Below are positions 21,466 through 33,108 of a stretch of 41,866 nt of DNA, one piece after another; within the stretch, counting starts at the first letter, position 1; each line of letters opens with the position of its first letter. Under the pieces are notes generated by a model. It ran no database searches. It saw only the letters and a program-made list of their open reading frames with translations, and was not told where the DNA came from. This DNA is from Candolleomyces eurysporus. Lineage: Eukaryota; Basidiomycota; Agaricomycetes; Agaricales; Psathyrellaceae. The DNA lies in NCBI GenBank assembly GCA_027579435.1, contig JANBPK010001258.1, forward strand, positions 1 through 41,866, in the 5' to 3' direction. The position numbers and the translations under genes were made by a program.

Positions 21466-24298
21466 TCAGCGAGAAGATACCGCACCATACCCATGACTAC
21501 CCTCGCCCATCCCAGAGCTCCTGATACTTCCGCCATCTTCGTGAACGAAAACAACGTGAGGTGGCCTATTATCCAGGAAAGGGTCATCGTCCTCTACACG
21601 ATTGTCATCATGGAAAGGGCCCAATGCATTCTCTTCCTGCAAACGCGCCATTCCCAGCCCTGCGCTGCTCGAGCCTGCACGTCCAATATCAGAATCGCCG
21701 GATACGGTCGACGGTAAACGCTGACCAGCGTTATAGCGAAGAGGTTGGCCAACGTTGAGCGGACTCGGTGAAGGACCTTGAGTGTACATCGACGACATTC
21801 TAGAACTCTGTCCACCGTTTGACCCCTCGTCGACAGACGTTCTCGTTTGGTTCGCACTCGGAGACGAATTCGGATTCCGTACGGTGAGTTGCCTTTGAGG
21901 AGACAGAGATGAATCTCCCTTGTCGAGGAATGTCTTGATGGTGTCGTTCCTTCTCACTTCAGTCATACTGCCAGTGGAGAGGCCTCCAGTTTCTTCGGGA
22001 GCACGGAACGGGAACGGTGTGATGCCTCCTGCACGCGATCTGCTCGACCTGATGGTTGGGTCGTAGTCGGAGTCAGCGAATGCGGCAAAGCGTCGACGTC
22101 GTCGTCGAACAACAATGAAGACGATGATCCCGACGATGGCGAGAACAGCAACACCTTCAGGTATGAGATACTGAGTCAGCTTTGGTACATTGCCACGATG
22201 GAAACATGCGTACCTCCGAGTGCGCCAGCAACTATGGGAACTGTATTTGAGCTCTTCTTTTTTTCGGCAATATCCGCGCTGATAATCACCGTCCCAGCAG
22301 GAATAACGGTTGTGAGGGGCACTTTGGTAGTTACAGGAGCCTGCCCAACAGATGTGATGCTGTCAAAGCCATGTCAGATGAGGATTGAGAGTGCTAAACG
22401 AAAACTTACACAGTCGTCGAAGTAATAACGGTCGTAAGCGGGGTCACAAGAGTTGTCTGAACCCAAGTCTGCCCTTCGTAGGTAGTCGTTCCACTCCATT
22501 GGGTCTGAGCAGCGAGGTAGGTTGGGGCAGCGGCAGTGGCATATTCTGGTGGAATGAAAGTGCTCGTAACAGGCCCAGTCCATCGAACTTCATGGGCGGG
22601 GTTATTCTCTCCTTCGGACGACGATTTCCCTCCACCAGAAGTGCTTTTTTCGCCACCGGGAGCGTGCTGAGGAGTTGTCACTCCTCCAGACGTCGAGCCT
22701 CCACTTGTGTTAGAACCAGAGTTCGTTCCGCCGCTTGTTGTGGATCCTGTCCCTGCGCCAGGGCTGGAGTTCGGATCGGTGGTGGATCCAGTGGTAGATC
22801 CTTGATCATGACCAGTCGGGGGACCAGTCGTTCCTGTTGTTGAGCTAGTACCGGTTCCATCGCCTGTTGTTGAACCTGTACCCGTTGTTGAACCATCTCC
22901 TGTTGTGTATCCTCCCCCTGTCGTTGACCCAGTTCCTGTAGTTGAACCTCCTGTAGTTGACCCGGTACCCGTGGTGGATCCTGTTGTTGAGCCGGTGGTA
23001 GATCCAGTACCAGTCGTTGAACCGTCACCAGGAGCAGCTCCTGTGGTAGAGCCTGTGCCCGTGGTAGAACCCGTCCCTGTTGTCGACCCATCTCCGGTTG
23101 TAGTGGATCCTGTTCCAGTAGTCGAACCATCACCGGTGGTGGACCCTGCACCCGTCGTCGTCCCTGTACCAGTAGTTGAACCATCGCCGGTGGTGGAGCC
23201 CGTACCCGTCGTCGTCCCTGTACCAGTNGTNGAACCATCGCCGGTAGTGGCACCTGTACCCGTCGTCGTCCCTGTACCGGTAGTTGATCCATCGCCGGTG
23301 GTCGCTCCAGTGCCTGTTGTAGTACCAGTACCGGTTGTTGAACCGTCACCGGAGGTGGAACCTGTACCCGTTGTGGTTCCGGTCCCCGTGGTAGACCCTG
23401 CATCCGTCGTTGAGCCCGTCCCTGTTGTGGTTCCTGTCCCAGTTGTGGAACCATCACCGGGGGTGGATCCTGTTCCTGTCGTCGTGCCCGTCGTAGAACC
23501 GTCACCGGTGGTGGATCCTGTTCCTGTCGTAGTTCCAGTGCCTGTCGTAGAACCGTCACCAGTGGTGGATCCTGTTCCTGTCGTGGTTCCAGTGCCCGTC
23601 GTTGAACCATCACCGGTGGTGGATCCTGTTCCTGTTGTGGTTCCGGTACCCGTCGTTGTGCCCGTCGTAGAACCATCACCGGTGGTCGAGCCAGTGCCCT
23701 GTCGTTCCAGTGGTGGAACCGTCCGGGGGTGGTTGAACCAGTGCCTGTTCGTGGTTCCGGTACCCGTTGTTGCACCATCGCCGGTGGTCGAGCCAGTACC
23801 TGTCGTTGTCCCAGTAGTGGAACCGTCAGGAGGGGTTCCGGTCCCGGTCGTTGAACCATCTCCTGGTGTCGACCCGGTACCGGTTGTCGTTCCAGGATCG
23901 GTAGTCGAACCAGCCCCTGTGGTTCCTGTTCCCGTGGTGGTTCCATCACCAGTACCGGTCGTAGAACCAGGATCGGTCGTCGATCCTGCTCCAGTGGTCG
24001 TGGTCGATCCTGTGGTTGAACCATCACCTGTTGTGGACCCTGGACCTGGAGTTGATCCACCCCCGGTCGTCGAACCCGCTCCTGTCGTCGAACCATCCCC
24101 TGTCGTCGAGCCCGCTCCTGTCGTCGAACCAGTTCCAGTTGTAGACCCATCACCCGTTCCCGTCGTTGAGCCTGTGCCTGGGTTAGACCCAGTGCCGGTA
24201 GTCGAGCCTGTCCCTGTCGTGGAACCGGTCCCAGTGGTGGAATCTCCAGTCGTTGCACCACCCTCCGGTGTGGCTCCTCCGCCGGTTGTTGCATCCAT
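21466..24298 (-). CDS. Mid2-like single-pass protein with giant Thr/Gly repeat
   Basis: Three exons, 24298-22410, 22359-22214 and 22154-21466, sum to 2,724 bases, 907 residues. The start reads MDATTGGGATPEGG; no signal peptide is visible. About 470 residues of low-complexity repeats follow (units like TTGTGSTTGDGS, glycine, threonine and serine only), then a non-repetitive WTGPVTSTFIPPEYATAAA region, the GTVIISADI segment, and a transmembrane helix GVAVLAIVGIIVFIVV at about 678-694. Six arginines then begin a 210-residue Ser-rich cytosolic tail. Fungal proteins of this shape (Mid2, Wsc-like) are wall-stress sensors or O-mannosylated surface proteins; that role is inferred. Exon 2 is exactly 146 bases with the same intron phases as exon 3 of the gene at 38.6-40.1 kb, so the two are paralogues. 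Two codons around 23,227-23,232 contain N. Confidence 0.8.
22850..24275 (-). repeat. Nested 6/18-base tandem repeat in coding DNA
   Basis: Imperfect hexamer-based units (such as CCTGTACCCGTCGTC on the plus strand) are organised into 18-base and higher-order blocks encoding Thr/Gly/Ser. Because the period is a multiple of three, other frames also stay open: a second minus frame of 538 codons and a plus frame of 503 codons. Compared with neighbouring units there is an extra C near 23,698, a missing AC near 23,723 and an extra T near 23,748, which together restore frame. Confidence 0.85.
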
Positions 24299-25428
24299 CC
24301 TTCAAACTTTGAAGAAAGAACTGCGAAGGTGGGGGCAATTAGCGCAACCTAGACGCAGAGGTGTAAGGGAAACAGCGCACCCTCGCGTGTCCATTCAAGA
24401 TGTTTCCCGTTTATGAAGGCTCTTGGGCATGATAGAACTTGCAAGGCCAACCACGAGGCCAAGCATGTTTGACGTGGAAAATCACCAATATTCTCATTGG
24501 CTCGAGCAGTGGAATAAAGGGACAATTTGTCCGATTGAATCTGGCTGGGTCTGAATCGAAGGATGGCGTCCTTCGCCGCAAGAGACTCGAGGAGAGCCGT
24601 TTCCAGATCGAGTCTGGTACGCACATTTCATTTAAATGAAAGGCAATGCGATAAGTGATTGATTCAATGTTCGTGCTGAGGCCCTGCAATTGAGAAATAC
24701 GTCAATTTCGGACCTTCTGAGGCGATGTTGAAACATCGAGCTCGAGAACGCACATTTGGGGTGATTCAAAATCGCAATCACAACCGGTGCTCGTACATCA
24801 CTTCCAGGGGCCTCCTAGTGAGAGTAGGAGTGATATAGGCCTTCCACTCCCTGCGCTAGAATGCATTGGCCAAATAGATGAATCGAGCACCAACGTGTAC
24901 CTGTCAAGCGTGAATTCAGACAGAGCTAATATGAGCTGGCAGCAGCCAAGACTCACCAATGGGCTCATTAAATAGGTGCATGTGAGCGCAATACCTTTCA
25001 ATGTCATGCGTACAACAGAGATCGTCCCAAAATTGCTGGGCTGAACGAACGATGGTGAAGGTGTTTGGACGAGAGCGGATGAGATTAGGTTCACACTGAC
25101 CGATGTCGTGGGTGGGAACTAAATCTCAGATAACCGAACAGATAAGATAAGATTGCAACAAGCGCTCGAATGCATGAGATGAGATGGGATTCCCAAGTGA
25201 GCACCGTAAGATCTCCTAGAGGATGATAGTTTCGTTTGAAATCGCTGAGAAAGTGTTCCAAAGACCTATCGGAAAGGGAACGGCCACGATCAGTTCAGTT
25301 GAGAGGCTGACGGTGGAGGCTCCCGTTAATCGTTCAGTCCAACTTTCTTGCTTCCTTACATCACTTCCCTATCTAATTTAGCCTCGTTCTGCTAGTTCTC
25401 TCATATTCTCATCACCAGCCATACGACA
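24299..25428. other. Divergent promoter region of the Mid2-like and SET genes
   Basis: Both genes start outward from here. On the minus strand the leader at about 24,380-24,420 carries a box, CATAAACGGGAAACAT then GGACACGCGAGG, also seen at 265-305 and 2,375-2,420. On the plus strand, the last ~100 bases before the SET start are pyrimidine-rich. Frames at 24,349-24,689 and 24,787-25,094 have no family match. Confidence 0.45.
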
Positions 25429-27659
25429 ATGTCTACAATCGTTGAAACAACCTTGGAGCCAACTTCGACCCTAGGCGGGGAGGTTCAAGTCTCATCGGGC
25501 GGGGTCATTGAGGTCGTCACCAAGGACCCACCTTCGAATTCAGCCTCGGATTCCAAGAAGCCTCTTGTCTTTGAGAAGACTTTACCACTCGTAAAATATA
25601 TCCTTGAGAAGNAAAATGGCGGGGTATCGAAAGAGCAATCCCACATCCACCGACCAAGCAGTCGCCCAAAATGCCGCCACCAGCACTCTCGTTAGCCTTT
25701 GGCGAAACTTGTACGAGGTACCAGAAGGGATATTCAAGAACTATCGACGAGACGCTATCTTTCCGCTTTTGCTGCAGGGATGGAAGATTTGCATCGAGTC
25801 AGTTGGCGCGGTGGAGTTGGACGACGACGGAAGACTCGTTGGGTTCAACATCGACCTGAAGGCACCGATACTCGGGATGCTCTTGGGACTAAGAGCCCGT
25901 TCCATTAATCCGGCGAGCGATACGCTGAAAATGATTTATGCTCTTGCGTCGTCCTGCTGTACGGAGAAGGTCGTGCCTGGCGGTTTGGACCCCGAGGCAG
26001 CGAAGGCGAAACTCTCAGCCATTCTGCAGATGTTGGGTGGCGCGGAGCGAACTCTCAGTTCTGGAGGAGGCTCAAGCATATCCGAGTTTATGGAGAGCTC
26101 GAGCGCTCAGGCTAGAGCCTCTCCTTATCAAGATATGCATCAAGCTCAGCGCAATGGAGGCCGGAAAACAAGTGAGTCCCCGCCGAAGGGATACAAGAAA
26201 GGTGCGATAAAAATTTCCCGTTCACGCCTTCTTCGAGTTTTACTCATGACGTTTCGTGCGTAACAGATGCCTGGATATCTGCAGCCAAGCTTCCTCACGG
26301 ACACGTCAGGCAGGAAGCACGTAAGTCGTTTCAACTATAGTCTCTGTCGATCTAATTCTTGACTCTAACGATGCATCAGTTCCAGGAAACCTTGACGGAA
26401 GGGGCTATATTGCTCCCCAGATAATCAAGCCAATCAACCAAGAGAACTCAGCATACTTGAACGACCCTAATGCTACCATCATGACGAGTATCCCTCCTAT
26501 CTACGATGGTCTAAAGGACAACCCAGATGGCCATACTGCGTGGTTCACCTCCGCATACTCCAAAGCACGTTACCTCAAGGCTGGTAGCAGCGCGAACGAA
26601 TCCTGGCCGAAACCCGTACCCAAAATCCCCAGCAAAATCATCATCAGGAAAACCGACGACGGGATGGGTTTAGGCGTGTTCGCGACTCGAGATATCAAAC
26701 GTTTCGAACCTGTCCTTGTCGAACGGCCCTTCATGGTCTACCCCAGAGCCCCTCCGATTCCTGCTCCCAGCGAGAAAGCCAAGCGTGAGCTGTCGAAGGA
26801 CCAGCTCAACCAGATCCTCAATATGCAAGCGGAGAAGATGTACGCTGCGGTGACGAAGAACTCGATGACGGATACGGCGAGGAAAGAGTTTATGAAGCTG
26901 GCCAATTCGCATAGGCACGATGGGAGTGGGCCGACTTTCGGGATTGTTAGAACGAATGGGTTTCACATCGGTTTTGGGGATAAGGTGCCGGGACTTGATG
27001 ATGATTTCTCTGGATTGGGGTATGCAGGCATAGCACGTATCGGGAGCCGATTCAACCATTCGTGAGTTTATGCTCATTCATCGTTGATCGAAGACCCCAC
27101 TGACACACATCTGTCATTCAGCTGCATTTCGGACGTGGATGTCAGGTTCGACCCTGCTTCGTTCACGATGAGGTTCACGGCGACTCGGGATATCAAAGCG
27201 GGCTCGCAAATCTTCACGTCGTATACTTCAATCAACAAGACGAAGGCGGAGCGTCAGGTTGAGCTCGAACCTTACGGTATCCAATGCACCTGTCGCGCCT
27301 GCATCAATGCCACCCCTCAGTCGGATAAGCTACGCAAGGTGTGCAAGACGATGATCGCGAATTGGAAGAAACAGTGCACGGAGGTGTGGGTGAAAGATCC
27401 TAACCTCAAGGAAAGCGTTTTGAAACCGATCTTGGAGACGAAAAGGAGGATGGAAGAGGAGGGGCTGGATGATGCTCAGACGGATTATTACTCCCTTTAC
27501 GAGATAATGTTAAGGGTCTACAAGAGGGTGGGGAACGAGAAGAAGGCGAAGGAGATAGCGGGTAAGATGGTCCAGAATACGGCGGGACTTTTGAGCGTTT
27601 TGGACTGGACTTCGGGCAAGAAAGATCGACGGAGAGACTTGGTATATATGTGGCATTGA
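25429..27659 (+). CDS. SET-domain (SMYD-like) lysine methyltransferase candidate
   Basis: Four exons, 25429-26171, 26267-26320, 26380-27061 and 27122-27659, give 671 residues once the N at 25,612 is dropped; without that the frame breaks after YILEK. Residues 1-250 form a helical, unrecognised domain. The SET part starts with IIIRKTDDGMGLGVFATRDI (about residue 350), which is the S-adenosylmethionine-binding edge, and VLVERPFMVY. After an ~100-residue insert come the NHSC motif (split by the third intron), DIKAGSQIFTSYTS and a post-SET zinc motif, YGIQCTCRAC. There is no MYND finger in the insert, unlike animal SMYD proteins. Known SET enzymes methylate lysine on histones or other proteins; the substrate here is unknown. 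A dead paralogue lies in two pieces at 14.3 and 18.6 kb. Confidence 0.85.
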
Positions 27660-28000
27660 CTTCGTTTCGTGTTGTATGGATACGTCTGGAGATTTGTAAA
27701 TTGTGATAGACTCTGAATAGCACGCTCAGAGATTCGATCTCCGTGTGATTTTGAGAGATGCCTATGAAAGCTGTGTATCGTATGAGACTGCTGATGTACT
27801 CCGACCATTTCAAATTCTCGTTTTTGGAACGCAGTTTAATGATAACGGCTTCAATTTTGACGAGGACTTTGGGCTGAATGATCCGAATCATGGAGACGGT
27901 CGTGCGGGACATAGATTGTTTTATATCTCCAAAGTATTCAGACACTATATATTTGACAAACTCAGAGATGTGCTACTGTACAAAGGCTAGAAAGCGAGTC
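27660..28000. other. Intergenic, convergent with cerato-platanin copy 2
   Basis: Probable 3' UTR of the SET gene. Overlapping frames at 27,406-27,990 have no family match. Confidence 0.4.
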
Positions 28001-28200
28001 ACAAAGATTGGAAATTCAATATTCTAGATAGTTTAGCGGGCATATGAAGACGGTCAAAACAAAGCGAACGGAAGATACTTGGCGGCAAAGCTGGGAACCC
28101 TTGGAGTTCGGCGTCTAGTAAAAGCGCTGATTAGCCTCGTCGATTACTACTCACTGTAACACAAAAAAATCACCCAAACGTAGTATAGAGCGTACTACAC

Positions 28201-28641
28201 TTATTCAGTGAAGCCGCAACCGGATGCCGGCACAGCACGAATATCAGCCTGAACGTTGTCTGGGACGTTCTCGCGGGTGAACCCAGTCAACCTGAGGAAC
28301 TCGTCCGTACACAACACGGCCTGGGTGGGGCCACCATCGTTGACGGCGGTGAAGTTAAAGGCCCTCCCGTTTGGGAGGTACCGAACTTCGTAACAGCCGC
28401 CGCAGTTGGTGGAGTTGTACCCAACGCCGGGGAAGCCTCCCACAGTAGGGAAACTTGGGAGAGAGGAAAGAGTGCTGTATCCCCTTGTGACGAGGCCGTT
28501 CGTGCCTGTGGAGCAGGAGACGGTGTAGAGGCTGCGGGTGGCAGCGCAGAGACTGTCGTCGTAGACAATCTGGGTGGCGCTGGAGAACCCGGCGAGAACA
28601 GTGATGAGGGCGACGATAGCGAGGGCAATAAGCTTGTACAT
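28201..28641 (-). CDS. Secreted cerato-platanin family protein, copy 2
   Basis: A 146-residue intronless gene, the shortest intact copy. A signal peptide (MYKLIALAIVALITVLAG) is cut near SSA-TQ, and the mature protein begins almost at IVYDDSLC, lacking the SRGPPLIAN linker of copies 1 and 3. Family signatures are SLYTVSCSTGTNGLVTRGY, FPGVGYNSTNCGGCYEVRY and the ending SGCGFTE. It has the same six mature cysteines as copy 1. The middle differs most: PNGRAFNFTAVNDGGPTQ replaces the SGTGR...SDSGLPNQ region of copies 1 and 3. It is transcribed towards the SET gene. Confidence 0.93.
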   Translation of the reverse strand: MYKLIALAIVALITVLAGFSSATQIVYDDSLCAATRSLYTVSCSTGTNGLVTRGYSTLSSLPSFPTVGGFPGVGYNSTNCGGCYEVRYLPNGRAFNFTAVNDGGPTQAVLCTDEFLRLTGFTRENVPDNVQADIRAVPASGCGFTE

Positions 28642-28726
28642 GGCTAATCGAAGAGTCGGTGGTGTGTATGAAACGTCGATGAGTGTAGACTTTTCAGAAC
28701 TAAGGAATGGTGGGCGTATCGTTTAG

Positions 28727-28736
28727 CTTTTTTATA
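28727..28736 (-). promoter_or_regulatory. TATA box, cerato-platanin copy 2
   Basis: TATAAAAAAG on the minus strand, about 86-95 bases before the start codon, matching the position in the paralogues. Confidence 0.6.
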
Positions 28737-30330
28737 TCTTTAGGGGGAACCCCATCCGTTATCTTGTCCTATTTTTCTAACCCACTTGATAATTTTGCAG
28801 ACTTTGGACCCCATTCTCGATATCCTGACGGCGACATGAATTTCCTCGCCTGGAGTGGGAGTACAGGCCAACCCGTCAACGTAAACACCACCCTTGTGTC
28901 AGATTCGACGAGACAAAGATCTGTCTGTACGCCTAGTATGCTATCCTTCTGCTTCTGCCAGCCAACTCTCGGGATACTAGCCCTCTTCTTAGAAGCGGAG
29001 AGACAGAGTAACCCTCGGAATGAGTACCTGATTTGAAGAGTAGAAGCCTTCGTCATGCCGAGATCGACTCTGATTCGAAGAATCGCAACGTCTATTTGGA
29101 TTACCTATGGTACCGGTCTGTCCCCTTTTTCGCTCCCGGCCTAGCGTAATCCTGTCCCTCAAATACTCAGCACCGAGACGGGAAAGATGATCGGTTCTCT
29201 TGAATGCTGAGTCGTAAGTGATACTGATCTCCGTCTTTTCGTAAGATTTGAAGATTGTGAAGGTAAAATACCAGAACGTACCACATTGCCGCTTTCTTAG
29301 TAGGCGGCCTCCCAAGCCACTACTTTTAGTACACAACTGTACTCCTAACTGGAGGAATTTCATGACCAACTTTGGGAGGATCGTTATTAGAAACATCCGA
29401 GACCAATCGCTCGCCTAGTAGCTTGAAGCGGTAAGGCTACAGGCAACCGCAAAGCGCTTTGAGTTCTCCGTTATTATGTCATGTCTGACGGGTACATGGT
29501 TGGTCCGGGAAGATCTCAAGGTGTATCGTCGGGAATACTTCGGTCTGTTCATGCGGATACTAGTACTACTGGGCCGTAATATTAGGAACAGCCTAGTCTC
29601 CGTTGCTGACCTAACGACAACAGATGATAGTCGATCTGTTGGTAAGTAAGGGAACAGCCCGGCTTACATGCTCGGGTGGGTGCTCGGGGTAAAATTGATA
29701 TCGACTTTAACCCTCTTCAGTGTCGGTCAGTTCCATAAGCACCGAGTGGATCGTTTCTCACTGACCCCTACTTACTCTTGGCCATTACTTCTGCGTAGAA
29801 CTCGTTGTACTTATACCCGATCAATGTAATGCGCGTGGCTCCGGAAAACGTGTATAGCTATTGCGCGCCTATAGGTCGCATTGCTTCAATCTGTGATTGT
29901 AATTGGTATACACCCTTCTCACTCAAATATGAACGAACTCTCCCATCATTGACGCTTTGAAGATAATGATCGATCCCACACGATGAAAATGGGATTGCCA
30001 AGGGGCGAGGCAGCATTGACTAAGCATAAGGCTTGAACTGAGACCCATAGTCTTGATCATCAAGAAGCGCGGCACAAAAACAGTTGACATAGACAAAGGA
30101 ACGCCTTACATTCGCATAGCGTCATGAGCCCTATTGATCTCAGGATTTTCGCAGAGAGACAAGTGTTTCCAGGAGACTGAAGTACCATTGTCAATTAGGC
30201 TTCGAGCCATCAAACGAGCCATTCAAGTTCCGCAAAGACGAGGGCCACTCCGATTAACGAGACATATCATTTGGGTATGGGTTTCTAGTCGATTCCTTAA
30301 TTCGTGTAGTAATCAGCTTGATACTGACCC
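28737..30330 (-). repeat. Upstream unit of cerato-platanin copy 2
   Basis: Conserved non-coding DNA shared with the other copies; it includes GACAAAGATCTGTCTG at 28,910-28,925 and the blocks listed for the array. A minus-strand frame at 28,989-29,396 is not kept in the other units, so it is not treated as a gene. Confidence 0.65.
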
Positions 30331-30649
30331 GAATTAGGCAGGTGTCCGGGATACAACATATCGTAAAAGTAGTATTTAGACGAGTGTGTATTCGAGAAAG
30401 TCAAAGGTAAGGTGTTATACAGAGGTTCAAAAAATTGAAAAGGGAAACGAGGAGATCGAACAATTCGAATTCGAGTATTTCTAGGGGTTTGATAGGTTTA
30501 TACAAACAATCAACATGAAGCGAAAGACTGGGCAGAAAGGCTGGGAACAACATTTGTTAAAGGTCGACGTCTAGCAGAAGGGCAGGTGAGCATCATTATC
30601 ACCACTCGAGAAAACAACACTCACTCAAACGGTACAAAACATACAGTCT

Positions 30650-31126
30650 CTAATTGAAGCCACAATCGTACGCAGGCACGGCACGAATTTCAACCTCGAC
30701 GTTGTCTGGGACAGTGTTTCTCGTGAACCCAGTCAGCTCGAGGAACTTGCTCGTGCATAAAACAGCTTGATTGGGAAGACCGCTATCCGAGACAGCGGTA
30801 AAATAAACCGCCCTCCCGGTTCCAGAGTACCAAATCTCATAGCAGGCACCGCAGTTGGTGGAATTAAATCCGACGCCAGGGAACCCTCCAAGAGCTGGGA
30901 AGCTTGGGAGGGCGGAACAGATGGCGTAGCCCCTGGTAATGAGACCGTTGGCTCCTGTGGAGCAAGAGACGGTGTTGAGGCTGCGAGTTGGAACGCAGAG
31001 GGCGTCGTCATAGACGATGTTTGCAATGAGAGGAGGACCACGGGTAGAGATACTGGCGGCGTCGGTAGAGCCTGCCAGAAGAGTTGTGAGAACCGTGGCG
31101 ACAGAGAGTACGGTGAGCTTTAACAT
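30650..31126 (-). CDS. Secreted cerato-platanin family protein, copy 3
   Basis: A 158-residue intronless gene, closest to copy 1. The frame is open 22 codons further upstream, but the Met at 31,126 starts a normal signal peptide (MLKLTVLSVATVLTTLLAGS) and aligns with the other copies, so it is chosen. The mature part keeps SISTRGPPLIANIVYDDALC, SLNTVSCSTGANGLITRGY, FNSTNCGACYEIWY and YDCGFN. Besides the six family cysteines it has one more, in GYAICSALPSF, giving an odd number that may stay free or pair between molecules. Confidence 0.93.
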   Translation of the reverse strand: MLKLTVLSVATVLTTLLAGSTDAASISTRGPPLIANIVYDDALCVPTRSLNTVSCSTGANGLITRGYAICSALPSFPALGGFPGVGFNSTNCGACYEIWYSGTGRAVYFTAVSDSGLPNQAVLCTSKFLELTGFTRNTVPDNVEVEIRAVPAYDCGFN

Positions 31127-31202
31127 GGCTGGAGCTGGTTGTTTATGAAAAGAGTTGGTGAGTGTTGCGTTTAGCTGAGGAATAGGGAGCATACTATTCA
31201 GC

Positions 31203-31210
31203 CTTTTTAT
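31203..31210 (-). promoter_or_regulatory. TATA box, cerato-platanin copy 3
   Basis: TATAAAAA on the minus strand about 80 bases before the start codon. Confidence 0.6.
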
Positions 31211-32770
31211 ATCTCTCTGGAGAGCCCCATCCCTTTTCCTCTCCTGTTTGTCTCACTTGATAGTTTTGTAGAGTTTGGACCCCATTATCGATGGCCCTCC
31301 GGCGACATGATTTTCCACGCTTGGGCTGAGAACACAGACCAGTCCGTCAACGTAAACACAACAATGGTGACAGATTCGACGATAAAACGATCTGTTGGTG
31401 GGTCCATGCCATTTTCTTGCCTCCACTAGCCAACTCTCTGGATGTGCCTCCTCTTCTCAGAAGCGGAGGAAGGATGGCCCCCGAAATGAGTGGCTGATTT
31501 GAAGAGTAGGGGCCTTCCTCATACCGAGATCGACACTGATTCGAAGAATCGCGAAGTCTATTCGCTATACCCATATGGTCTGTCCCCTTTTTTTCGCTGC
31601 CGGCTTAGCGTAATCTTATCCGTATAACAACCCAGCATCGAGATGGCGGAATGCGCTCAACCGCAGCTATAGTGCGGCGATATCAAGCTACCATAAGCCC
31701 GAAGTAAAGATGACCAGCCCTATTAGAATGCTGAGTTGTAAGTGGTGTTAATCTCCGTCTTTTCGTAAGATTAGAAGATTATGAAGGTGAAATTCCAGTA
31801 CGTACTGCCATGCCGTACTCTTACTAGGCGGCTTCCCAAGCTACTACTGTTAAGACTCAGACCTTATAATTAGGTGTCCGGAAGATATCTCCAACTCGAG
31901 GAATGTCATGACCGGCTTTGGAAAGGTATCATTGATGGAAACCGCACCCGAGAACTATCGCTCGCCCAGTGGCTTGAAGTTCTAAGTGACTGGCATCAAT
32001 AAAGGCGCTGCGTTTGAGTTCACCGTTATTATGTCATATCTGACCAGTACAGGGTAAGTTCGGGAAGATCGCAAGGTGTATAGTCGGGAATTCTTCGGTC
32101 TGTTTCGTGCCTTCTTTCACCGTATAATCTTAAGAACAGCCCGGCTAATATACATTTATATGTTTGGGGCGTTGCTCAAGTTGATATTGATACTGAGATT
32201 GACCTCGATGAATCCTCTCGAGCGTCGGTAGTCAGTCCAATTCAGTCGTTTCTTATTTCATTGTTTTATCTACAACTTATCCGAGGCCCATGGAAGCAGA
32301 AAATTGGGTGAGGCCTGCTAACTCCACAGGCCTTCGCAGTCTCTGCGAGTAGGTATTCGCGACTCTACACTGGCTCCGTTCTCTTCTTGACCGAATCTGT
32401 ATTCCGCTGACTCTTTGCGGTGTGATCGTTGCCGTTCTTGAAGTGATAGGCAAATTAACAGAGCGAGTTGCCTCGTACCAAGTACTACTCAGTGACTAGC
32501 TGTAAGAGAGCCGCAATATTCATGAAGCCCCTAGTAGGGACTGATTCATCTTCCTTTCCCCAGATTAGTTGGAACACGGGTCTGATCTGGAATCCTGAAG
32601 TTCCATCGTCACCTTGGGTTCGAGCCATCGAGACGAGGTCATTTAAATTGCGCACTGAGGGCTACAGCCACGTTGGTTAACGACACATGGACCGCTTGGA
32701 TATGAATTTCGAATCAATCCGTGAGCTACGTAGTGCTTGAGATTGACGTAAATGATGGAGATATGATCCA
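31211..32770 (-). repeat. Upstream unit of cerato-platanin copy 3
   Basis: Conserved non-coding DNA; anchors include CGTAAACACAACAATGG at 31,349, CCGTTATTATGTCATATC at 32,023 and the stretch around 32,620-32,705 that matches 30,200-30,285 of the copy-2 unit. The short frame at 31,347-31,574 is not shared by the units. Confidence 0.65.
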
Positions 32771-33108
32771 AGTTGGGGGAGACACCAATTGTTGCATATT
32801 TGAAAACAGTCAAACATCGTCTTCGGCAAAACCAACGATAAACTAATGTACATAAATCGAAAAAGGAAGGGAAAGCCAGGCACAAGTTCGAATTATCTGA
32901 ATATGAATATTTTTATGGATTTTTACGGGCTTATAAGACAATCAGAGCAAAAGCGAAAGCGAAGGAGTTGGGAGGCATGAAAGCAAAGCCGGGAACTTTT
33001 GGCCTTTGTTTGGCGTCTAGTAAAAGCGCCGGTTAGGCTGGTCACTCCCCACTCTCACTAAAACCACAAATCACTCACCCAAACATGGGAGAAAGCGTGT
33101 AACACTCC

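Noticed and set aside
22678..24294. 538-codon second minus-strand frame through the same repeat
   Set aside because: It does not connect to the conserved membrane exon and lacks any non-repetitive part.
22905..24416. 503-codon plus-strand ORF rich in PVVEPSPVVDPVP
   Set aside because: It is the antisense shadow of the Thr/Gly repeat; it has no unique sequence, and the minus strand continues into a membrane helix with clean introns.
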